In this document: positions 57,739-64,000 of the stretch, one piece after another
Layout of the letters: each line of letters starts with the position of its first letter
Position numbering within the stretch: the stretch's first letter is position 1
From: Pseudonocardia sp. CNS-004
GTDB taxonomy: Bacteria; Actinomycetota; Actinomycetes; Mycobacteriales; Pseudonocardiaceae
Assembly (NCBI GenBank): GCA_001942185.1
Contig: MKJV01000084.1
Location: 33,205-97,204 of the forward strand
Direction: 5' to 3'
DNA: 64,000 bases
Program-made: the position numbers and the translations under genes
Notes under the pieces: model-generated
Databases searched by the model: none
Told to the model about the DNA's origin: nothing
Seen by the model: only the letters and a program-made list of their open reading frames with translations

Positions 57739-58314
57739 TCAGCGGCGTACCCGGTACTGCAGGTGCGTGACGTCGCGTCCCTGCAGTACCCGGACCGGTT
57801 CGAGCTCGATGTGGTCGGGGCCGAGCGCCTCGAACAGGCGCCGTCCCGCGCCGAGCAGCACCGGCACGAGGTGGATCCGCAGCTCGTCGAGCTCGCCGGC
57901 CCGCAGCAGTGCCTGCGCGGCACCCGCCCCGTGGACGAGTACGTCACCGGCACCCGCCGCGGTGCGGGCCAGCCGGGCGCACTCGTCGACGTCGGTGACG
58001 AACCGCGCACTGCCAGGCGGGACGTCACCGTCGTCGACCCGGTGGGTGAGGACGAGGATCGGGACGCCGTCGTGGTGGTCGCCCTGCCAGCGCCCGGCCA
58101 GCTCGAAGGTGCGCCTGCCGGAGATCACCGCGCGGGTGGCGAGAGCCTCGCGGTACACCTGTCCGTTCGGGCCGTCGCCCATCCGGTCGTCGAGCCAGTC
58201 GAACAGCCGGAAGCCGCCCTGGCCGAGCTCCTGGCCCGTGCGGTCGTCGGGGCCCGCGATGAACCCGTCGAGCGACATGGACATGTACAGGACGAGTCGT
58301 GCCATGGGTGGCAT
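57739..58314 (-). CDS. Dihydrofolate-reductase-like / RibD C-terminal domain protein
   Basis: The product has 191 residues from ATG 58314 (or the second Met, 58305). It opens LVLYMSMSLDGFIAGPDD, with the NADPH-binding VISGRRTFELAGRW and the Gly-rich loop DVLVHGAGAAQALLRAGELD. LRIHLVPVLLGAGRRLFEAL is typical of the RibD reductase-like group of unknown substrate. No deaminase domain is present, so it is not a ready replacement for the ribD absent from the rib cluster. Confidence 0.9.
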   Translation of the reverse strand: MPPMARLVLYMSMSLDGFIAGPDDRTGQELGQGGFRLFDWLDDRMGDGPNGQVYREALATRAVISGRRTFELAGRWQGDHHDGVPILVLTHRVDDGDVPPGSARFVTDVDECARLARTAAGAGDVLVHGAGAAQALLRAGELDELRIHLVPVLLGAGRRLFEALGPDHIELEPVRVLQGRDVTHLQYRVRR

Positions 58315-58496
58315 GGTCCTCGTGCGTGGGCGACCGGCACAGCCCGTCGCGCGCGTTGGCAGGATCCCGGCGTCGACCGCATACGGCCACGTGACATCAC
58401 CGGAATCGATTAAGGGCCTCGACGCACCACAGCGGCGTCCGGCGACTAGGGTTGACGCCGGTTCGAGACATGCAGACGGTGACAGGAGGCGCGCAC

Positions 58497-59513
58497 ATGA
58501 CCGTGCGGGTGGGCGTGAACGGGTTCGGCCGGATCGGCCGCAACTTCTGGCGGGCGGTCGACGCCCAGCGGGCGGCCGGCACCAGCGACATCGAGATCGT
58601 CGCGGTGAACGACATCACCGACAACGCCACGCTGGCGGGTCTGCTCAAGTACGACTCGATCCTGGGCCGGCTGCCCTACGAGGTCACCCACACCGACGAC
58701 GAGATCATCGTCGACGGCAAGGGCTTCAAGGGTCTCGCCGTGCGCGACCCCGCCGAGCTGCCGTGGAAGGACCTCGGCGTCGACGTCGTGGTGGAGTCCA
58801 CCGGCATCTTCACCAAGCGCGACGGCGCCACCAAGCACCTCGACGCAGGCGCGAAGAAGGTCGTCATCTCCGCCCCCGCGACGGAGCCCGACCTCACCGT
58901 CGTCATGGGTGTGAACGACGACGCCTACGACGGCTCGCAGAACATCATCTCCAACGCGTCCTGCACCACGAACTGCCTGGCGCCGCTGGCGAAGGTCATC
59001 GACGACGCGTTCGGGATCGAAAAGGGTCTGATGACCACGATCCACGCGTACACGCAGGACCAGAACCTGCAGGACGGCCCGCACAAGGACAAGCGCCGCG
59101 CCCGGGCCGCCGCGGTCAACGTGGTGCCCACCTCCACCGGTGCGGCGAAGGCGATCGGCCTCGTGCTGCCGCACCTCAACGGCAAGCTCGACGGCTACTC
59201 GCTGCGCGTCCCCGTGCCCACCGGCTCGATCACCGACCTCACCGTCGACCTGCGCAGGGAAACGACGCTCGACGAGATCAACGCCGCCTACAAGGCGGCC
59301 TCGGACAGCGGGCCGCTCAAGGGTTACCTGCGTTACAGCGACGACCCGATCGTCTCCTCCGACATCGTCACCGACCCGGCGTCCTGCATCTACGACGCGC
59401 CGCTCACCAAGGTGATCGGCAACCAGGTCAAGGTCTTCGGCTGGTACGACAACGAGTGGGGCTACTCGAACCGCCTGGTCGACATCACGGCACTGGTGGC
59501 GTCCAAGCTGTGA
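58497..59513 (+). CDS. gap: Glyceraldehyde-3-phosphate dehydrogenase
   Basis: The product has 338 residues. ATG at 58497 with AGGAGG at 58484-58489. NAD-binding VRVGVNGFGRIGRNFWRAVD, and the catalytic Cys in NIISNASCTTNCLAPLAKVI. HAYTQDQNLQDGPHKDKRRA and GWYDNEWGYSNRLVDI are also present. First gene of the glycolytic operon gap-pgk-tpiA. The stop overlaps pgk. Confidence 0.97.
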   Translation: MTVRVGVNGFGRIGRNFWRAVDAQRAAGTSDIEIVAVNDITDNATLAGLLKYDSILGRLPYEVTHTDDEIIVDGKGFKGLAVRDPAELPWKDLGVDVVVESTGIFTKRDGATKHLDAGAKKVVISAPATEPDLTVVMGVNDDAYDGSQNIISNASCTTNCLAPLAKVIDDAFGIEKGLMTTIHAYTQDQNLQDGPHKDKRRARAAAVNVVPTSTGAAKAIGLVLPHLNGKLDGYSLRVPVPTGSITDLTVDLRRETTLDEINAAYKAASDSGPLKGYLRYSDDPIVSSDIVTDPASCIYDAPLTKVIGNQVKVFGWYDNEWGYSNRLVDITALVASKL

Positions 59514-60712
59514 CGACGAACAGCAGGGTAGGACGTCTCGACGACCTGCTCGCCGAAGGCGTGTCCGGGCGGACCGTGCTGGTCCGCTCGGACCTGAACG
59601 TCCCGCTCGACGGCTCGACCATCACCGACGACGGCCGGATCCGGGCCTCCGTACCCACGCTCGCCGCGCTGCGTGGGGCGGGGGCGCGGGTGGTCGTCAC
59701 CGCCCACCTGGGGCGCCCCAAGGGCGGGCCGGACCCGAAGTTCTCCCTCGCCCCGGTGGCCGCGCGGCTCGGTGAGCTACTCGGCGCCGACGTCACGCTC
59801 GCCGACCACGGCGAGGCCGCCCGCACCGCCGTGAGCGGGCTCGCCGACGGCGGGGTCGTGCTGCTCGAGAACATCCGGTTCGACCCGCGTGAGACGTCGA
59901 AGGACGACGGGGAGCGCGCCGAGCTGGCTCGCGAGCTCGCCGCGCTGACCGGGGAGGACGGCGCGTTCGTCTCCGACGGCTTCGGTGTGGTGCACCGCAA
60001 GCAGGCCTCGGTGTACGAGGTGGCACAGGAGCTGCCGGCGTACGCCGGCGGGCTGGTGCTCGCCGAGGTCGAGGTGCTGCGGCGCCTCACGGAGAGCCCG
60101 CAGCGGCCGTATGCTGTGGTGCTCGGCGGCTCGAAGGTGTCCGACAAGCTCGCGGTGATCGAGGCCCTGCTGCCCAAGGTCGACGCATTGCTCGTCGGCG
60201 GGGGCATGTGCTTCACGTTCCTCGCCGCACAGGGGTACGGCGTCGGTGACTCGCTGCTGGAACGCGACCAGGTCGACACCTGCCGCACGCTGCTCGAGAC
60301 CGGCAAGATCGTGCTGCCGTCCGACGTGGTGGTGGCCGACGACTTCTCCGCCGAGGCGAAGACGCAGACGGTCGCCGCCGACTCCATCCCCGACGGCTGG
60401 AAGGGTCTCGACATCGGCCCCGACTCCGTCGCGGCGTTCGCGCAGGTGCTGGGCGGCGCGGCCACGGTGTTCTGGAACGGGCCGATGGGCGTGTTCGAGC
60501 TGGCGCCGTTCGCCGAGGGCACCCGTGGCGTCGCGCGGGCCATCGTCGACTCCGGCGCGTACAGCGTGGTGGGCGGTGGTGACTCCGCCGCTGCCGTGCG
60601 GGCGCTGGACCTGCCGGAGGACGGGTTCTCCCACATTTCCACCGGTGGCGGCGCGTCGCTGGAGTACCTGGAGGGCAAGACCCTCCCCGGCATCGCCGTC
60701 CTGGAGAGCTGA
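59510..60712 (+). CDS. pgk: Phosphoglycerate kinase
   Basis: The product has 400 residues. GTG at 59510 overlaps gap. N-domain substrate site VLVRSDLNVPLDG and VVTAHLGRPKGGPDPKFSLA; hinge and C-domain AVVLGGSKVSDKLAVIEALL, FWNGPMGVFELAPFAEGTRG, and VVGGGDSAAAVRALDL with HISTGGGASLEYLEGKTLPG. One residue in DGFGVVHRKQAS differs from the common DAFGTAHR. Intact. Confidence 0.97.
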   Translation: MTTNSRVGRLDDLLAEGVSGRTVLVRSDLNVPLDGSTITDDGRIRASVPTLAALRGAGARVVVTAHLGRPKGGPDPKFSLAPVAARLGELLGADVTLADHGEAARTAVSGLADGGVVLLENIRFDPRETSKDDGERAELARELAALTGEDGAFVSDGFGVVHRKQASVYEVAQELPAYAGGLVLAEVEVLRRLTESPQRPYAVVLGGSKVSDKLAVIEALLPKVDALLVGGGMCFTFLAAQGYGVGDSLLERDQVDTCRTLLETGKIVLPSDVVVADDFSAEAKTQTVAADSIPDGWKGLDIGPDSVAAFAQVLGGAATVFWNGPMGVFELAPFAEGTRGVARAIVDSGAYSVVGGGDSAAAVRALDLPEDGFSHISTGGGASLEYLEGKTLPGIAVLES

Positions 60713-61500
60713 TGGCCGTCAGAACGCCGCTGATCGCCGGCAACTGGAAGATGAACCGCAACCACCTCGAGGCCATCGGGTTGGTGCAGAAGATCGCCTT
60801 CGCGTTGCCGGAGAAGTACTTCGACAAGGTCGAGGTGGCGGTCCTGCCGCCGTTCACCGACATCCGCTCGGTGCAGACCCTCATCGACGGTGACAAGCTC
60901 AAGCTCGTGCACGGTGCGCAGGACCTCTCGCCGCACGACTCGGGTGCCTACACCGGCGACGTCTCCGGCCCGATGCTCGCCAAGCTCGGCTGCCGCTACG
61001 TCGTCGTCGGGCACTCCGAGCGCCGCGAGATCCACGGCGAGGACGACGCGCTGGTCAACCGCAAGGTGCACGCGGCCGTCAAGCACGGGATCGTGCCGAT
61101 CCTGTGCGTGGGGGAGAACGTGGCGGTGCGGGAGGCGGGCGAGCACGTCGCCCACACCACCCGCCAGGTCACCGCCGCGCTGGAGAAGGTGCAGAGCCAG
61201 CACGCGCAGAACCTCGTGATCGCCTACGAGCCGGTGTGGGCGATCGGCACCGGGCGCGTCGCGAGCGCGGCCGACGCGCAGGAGGTGTGCGCGGCGATCC
61301 GGGAGGCCGTCTCGGCGAAGTACGGCGAGGCCATCGCCGGCAGCGTCCGGGTGCTCTACGGCGGCTCGGTGAAGGCCAAGAACGTCGGCGAAATCGTGGC
61401 CGAGTCCGACATCGACGGTGCGCTCGTCGGCGGCGCCAGCCTGGACGCCGACGAGTTCGCGCAGCTCTGCGCGATCGCGGCGGGCGGCCCGCTGCCGTAA
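60712..61500 (+). CDS. tpiA: Triosephosphate isomerase
   Basis: The product has 262 residues from an ATG overlapping the pgk stop. N-terminal LIAGNWKMNRNHLEAIGLVQ (active-site Asn/Lys), catalytic His in YVVVGHSERREIHGED, catalytic Glu in LVIAYEPVWAIGTGR, and phosphate loop VLYGGSVKAKNVGEI. Ends just before a large hairpin. Confidence 0.97.
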   Translation: MAVRTPLIAGNWKMNRNHLEAIGLVQKIAFALPEKYFDKVEVAVLPPFTDIRSVQTLIDGDKLKLVHGAQDLSPHDSGAYTGDVSGPMLAKLGCRYVVVGHSERREIHGEDDALVNRKVHAAVKHGIVPILCVGENVAVREAGEHVAHTTRQVTAALEKVQSQHAQNLVIAYEPVWAIGTGRVASAADAQEVCAAIREAVSAKYGEAIAGSVRVLYGGSVKAKNVGEIVAESDIDGALVGGASLDADEFAQLCAIAAGGPLP

Positions 61501-61504
61501 CCAT

Positions 61505-61550
61505 GTCGTTCGTGGATACGAGTGCCGGAGCACGCGTATCCACGAACGAC
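61505..61550. terminator. 46-nt near-perfect hairpin after tpiA
   Basis: The 16-bp arms 61505-61520 (GTCGTTCGTGGATACG) and 61535-61550 are perfect. They continue after one A/G mismatch into GTGC-CGGA-GCAC, giving a 21-bp stem with a four-base loop. There is no T tract, so either a U-less actinobacterial terminator or a repeated extragenic palindrome. Confidence 0.75.
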
Positions 61551-61640
61551 CCCCGGCAGGGGCCGAGCGACGTGACGGTACTCTCGGTGTCTCCCGGCAC
61601 AGCATGTCGGAGCGCGCGAGCAATTCGGGAATGAGGATCG

Positions 61641-61877
61641 ATGGAACTGGCCCTGCAGATCGTGCTGATCATCTCCAGCGTGCTGCTCGTGCTGCTGATC
61701 CTGCTCCACCGCGGTCGCGGCGGTGGCCTCTCCAGCCTGTTCGGCGGCGGGGTGCAATCGAGCCTGTCGGGGTCGAGCGTGGTCGAGAAGAACCTCGACC
61801 GGCTCACGTTGTTCGTCGGCGCGATCTGGGTGATCGCGATCATCGGCACCGGGCTGCTGGTCCGGGTCGGGGTCTGA
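61641..61877 (+). CDS. secG: Preprotein translocase subunit SecG
   Basis: The product has 78 residues from ATG 61641. Two membrane helices (LQIVLIISSVLLVLLILLH and LTLFVGAIWVIAIIGTGLLV) are linked by a Gly-rich loop HRGRGGGLSSLFGGGVQSS. The gene order tpiA-secG is conserved in actinobacteria. Confidence 0.94.
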   Translation: MELALQIVLIISSVLLVLLILLHRGRGGGLSSLFGGGVQSSLSGSSVVEKNLDRLTLFVGAIWVIAIIGTGLLVRVGV

Positions 61878-61890
61878 GGGAGGCATGGCG

Positions 61891-62232
61891 ATGTCCGGCG
61901 GAAACGCGATCCGCGGCACCCGCGTGGGTGCCGGTCCGATGGGGGAGTCCGAGCGGGGCGAAACCGCGCCGCGTTCGCGCATCCCGTATTTCTGCGCCAA
62001 CGGCCACGTCACCACCCCGTCCTTCGCCAACGAGGCCGACATCCCCGAGTCGTGGGACTGCCCGCGCTGCGGTCTCCCCGCGGGCCGGGACGGCGAGAAC
62101 CCGCCCGCGCCGCCCCGCACCGAGCCGTACAAGACCCACCTCGCGTACGTGAAGGAGCGCCGCAGCGACTCCGACGGCGCCGCCATCCTCGAGGAGGCGC
62201 TCAACCGCCTCCGCGCCTCCCGCGAGCTGTAG
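61891..62232 (+). CDS. rbpA: RNA polymerase-binding protein RbpA
   Basis: The product has 113 residues. The ATG at 61891 is preferred over 61885 because GGGAGG (61878-61883) is then seven bases away. MSGGNAIRGTRVGAGPMGES is the sigma-interacting N-terminus. Zinc-type Cys/His are in YFCANGHVTTPSFANEADIP and WDCPRCGLPAGRD. The basic linker and sigma-interaction domain include THLAYVKERRSDSDGAAILE. An actinobacterial transcription activator for group-1 sigma factors. Confidence 0.95.
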   Translation: MSGGNAIRGTRVGAGPMGESERGETAPRSRIPYFCANGHVTTPSFANEADIPESWDCPRCGLPAGRDGENPPAPPRTEPYKTHLAYVKERRSDSDGAAILEEALNRLRASREL

Positions 62233-62243
62233 GCACTCCGGCG

Positions 62244-63594
62244 GTGCGAACCGCCGTCCGCGTCGCCGCCGTCTGCCTCGCCGTCCTCGTCGCCGCGTGC
62301 GGCACCGGCCCGGGCGCGCCGACGACCTCGCCCGCGAGCCCGGACCGCACGCGGTCGAGGTGGAGTCGTACTCGACCGGGCGGGGGTTCGAGCCGTCGGC
62401 GCGAGCGCGCTCGGCCCGGACATGGCCCCGCTCGCGTCCGCGCTGCCCAACTACAGCTGGGGCATGGCCACGCCGTCCGCCTGGTACTTCCTGGACGGCC
62501 CCCGGCGGTTGATCGCCCTGGACGCGGCGAGCGGTGCGGAGCTCTGGTCGGCAGAGCTCGGCGTGGCGGGCGACCTCGCGGCGCGTGACGACACCCCGCA
62601 GGTCGACGCGAGCACCGACGGTGTGTATGCCGCCTTCGAGATCGCGGACGGCGGGTCGGTCGAGCACATCGAGTTCCTCGACCCGGCCTCCGGCTCGGTG
62701 CGGGGATCGTTCGCCCTGCCGTACGGGCAGCGCGCGCACTACGTCGTGGACGGTGTGCTCGTCGCGTCGTCCGTCGACGGTGTCGGCGGCTATGCCGTGC
62801 CCTCCGGGGAACCGATCTGGTCGATCCCGGGGGCGTGGGTCGTGGAGCGGACCGCTGGGCGGGTCGTCCTCACGTCCACGGCGGATCCGACCGGTGGCAC
62901 CGCGGTCGAGGTCGTGCTGGTCGACGCCGCCACCGGTGCCGAGCGTTGGCACGTGCGGGTCGCGCACCCCGACCCGCCTGCCGACGAGCAGGACGCGCTC
63001 TGGGATGCCGCCTTCGGCGCCGACGAGGTCTTCGTCACCGAGACCGCGGTCCTGCTGACGTTCGGTCGGTTCCTGAGCGCCCGGCACCCGGAGACCGGTG
63101 AGGAGCTGTGGTCGGCCGACCACGGCCTGACCAACGTCGTGGACGTGTACCCGCTCGACCCGACCCGGATCGGGATCACCGGTTTCGACGAGGCGGGGCG
63201 GTTCGCGGCCGAGGTGTTCGACACCGCGCAGCGCACCATCGTCGCCACCGAGGCCGGCACCGGGTCGACCGGCGGCTCCTGGGCGGTGCGGCTCGACGGG
63301 CGGGTCCACGTCGTCTTCGCCCCCGACGGTGACGTGCCGGTCGTCCTCGGTCGCGACGGTGTCGCCGGCCGCGGGCCCACTCCGCTCGTCGGGAGCCAGA
63401 ACGCCGCGATGAGCGGTGACCGGCTGGTCACGTTGTCGGGTGGGGAGCTGACGAGTCACACGGTGCCCGGGCTCGTGCCGGAGTGGACGATGCCGATCGA
63501 GGGCGGCGCCAACCTCGGGTTCGCGCTGCCGGATGCGGTCTCGCTCGACCTGGTCGACTCGGTCTCGGTGTTCGGCCGCACCGGCGGGAGCTGA
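62244..63594 (+). CDS. PQQ-like beta-propeller lipoprotein (two frameshifts)
   Basis: About 450 residues from a GTG. Signal peptide and lipobox: VRVAAVCLAVLVAACGTG, so it is a predicted lipoprotein. After breaks at about 62342 and about 62393 it reads DMAPLASALPNYSWGMATPS and then WD/PQQ-like blades (LIALDAASGAELWSAELG, FLDPASGSVRGSFALPYG, HPETGEELWSADHGLTNVVD). No catalytic residues are apparent; the role is unknown, perhaps an extracytoplasmic scaffold. Confidence 0.8.
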
Positions 63595-63599
63595 CCGCC

Positions 63600-64000
63600 C
63601 TACCGCGCCAGTGCGGTCACCTGCTGGTCGAGCGCCACCACGAGCTGGGCGGCGGTGGTGCCCGCGGGCACGGCCGAGGCGGCCACCGTGACCAGGCTGC
63701 CGTCGTGCACCAGTGCGGCGAACACGTTGCCGTCCTGGTAGCGGCACACGAACCCGGCGGTGCCGACCGGTGCCCGCGAGCCGTCCTCGCAGAGCTCGGC
63801 CACGGTGTCGAGCGCCGTCGGCGGCTCCCGGGTGACGTCCACGGACACGAAGGCGGGGCCTTCTGCCGGGCGCTGGCGCCCGCCGGGTCGTAGACGCAGC
63901 GGGTGTCGCTGGCCGTGCTGACGTCGGGGGCCCAGGCGAGGCCGGTGGTCGCCCCGAGCGCGGCCGTGTCGAGCAGGCACGCCGCGGGGGGCGGGGGCGC
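63600..64000 (-). CDS. Secreted Cys-containing hypothetical protein, DUF3558-like, partial
   Basis: The 5' end lies beyond the window. The readable part begins ACLLDTAALGATTGLAWAPD, then SDTRCVYDPAGAS. After a break at about 63867 (one G on the coding strand) it continues EGPAFVSVDVTREPPTALDT, ELCEDGSRAPVGTAGFVCRY and ends ALDQQVTALAR. Four Cys are spaced as in secreted DUF3558-type proteins. It is convergent with the PQQ lipoprotein gene. Family assignment is tentative. Confidence 0.55.
   Translation of the reverse strand, partial: APAPRGVPARHGRARGDHRPRLGPRRQHGQRHPLRLRPGGRQRPAEGPAFVSVDVTREPPTALDTVAELCEDGSRAPVGTAGFVCRYQDGNVFAALVHDGSLVTVAASAVPAGTTAAQLVVALDQQVTALAR

Overview
The window is high-GC, densely coded actinobacterial chromosome. 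The markers for this are BldD, WhiA, mIHF, RbpA, a PriA without helicase motifs, and the chained order alaS-ruvX-mltG / aroC-K-B-Q / pepP-efp-nusB / bldD / pyrR-B-C-carA-carB-pyrF-mihF-gmk-rpoZ-coaBC-metK-priA-def-fmt-rsmB / rpe-rib / uvrC-rapZ-yvcK-whiA / gap-pgk-tpiA-secG-rbpA. The order resembles the Streptomyces/Mycobacterium/Pseudonocardiaceae core. I favour a Pseudonocardia-like genus, but that is an inference. No tRNA, rRNA, CRISPR array, prophage or complete insertion sequence was recognised.

Layout. 1-13.9 kb: small membrane proteins, alaS, ruvX and mltG, then a convergent spermidine-synthase-like gene where aroE is commonly found, a prepilin peptidase, the shikimate genes aroC/aroK/aroB/aroQ, an aminopeptidase, efp and nusB. 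14-16.7 kb: a leftward accessory patch with a UbiA prenyltransferase, a dihydroxyacetophenone-dioxygenase-like cupin, a decayed alcohol dehydrogenase and bldD. 17.1-25.4 kb: the complete pyrimidine operon minus pyrD, headed by a PyrR-binding RNA hairpin that sequesters the pyrR ribosome-binding site. 25.9-35.9 kb: mihF to rsmB. 35.9-40.7 kb: an apparently self-regulated catabolic island (class V aminotransferase, amidohydrolase, DUF3311 plus sodium:solute symporter, XRE-cupin repressor) with a promoter and palindromic operator in the divergent gap. 40.8-44.6 kb: rpe and riboflavin genes, with a 168-bp MITE-like element where ribD often lies. 44.7-52.5 kb: a PyrD-like oxidoreductase, a HAD protein, a DUF2786 gene with a good SOS box divergent from uvrC, then uvrC-rapZ-yvcK-whiA. 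52.5-58.3 kb: accessory genes (methyltransferase, decayed siderophore-interacting protein, BCCT transporter, MmyB-type regulator, SDR, tautomerase, DHFR-like protein). 58.5-64 kb: the glycolytic operon, secG, rbpA, a PQQ-propeller lipoprotein and a partial secreted protein.

Main caveat. About 40 reading-frame breaks occur in otherwise intact genes, many of them essential (alaS, carB, def, mihF, ribBA). Where the expected protein is clear, almost every break is repaired by adding one G or C to a short G/C run. This looks like systematic sequence error, not biology. Those genes are therefore given here as full-length CDSs with the break positions stated. Only two genes (an alcohol dehydrogenase at 15.6 kb and a siderophore-interacting protein at 53.4 kb) also lack large internal segments and are called pseudogenes.

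I did not find a convincing new defence or biosynthetic system. The best leads are regulatory or structural: the MITE-like element at 41.45 kb, a two-copy family of nested TTCACACA palindromes, the SOS-controlled DUF2786 gene, the 27-bp duplication across the rapZ/yvcK junction, the operator of the amidohydrolase/symporter island, and a stand-alone small protein resembling the tail of CvnA-type sensor kinases.
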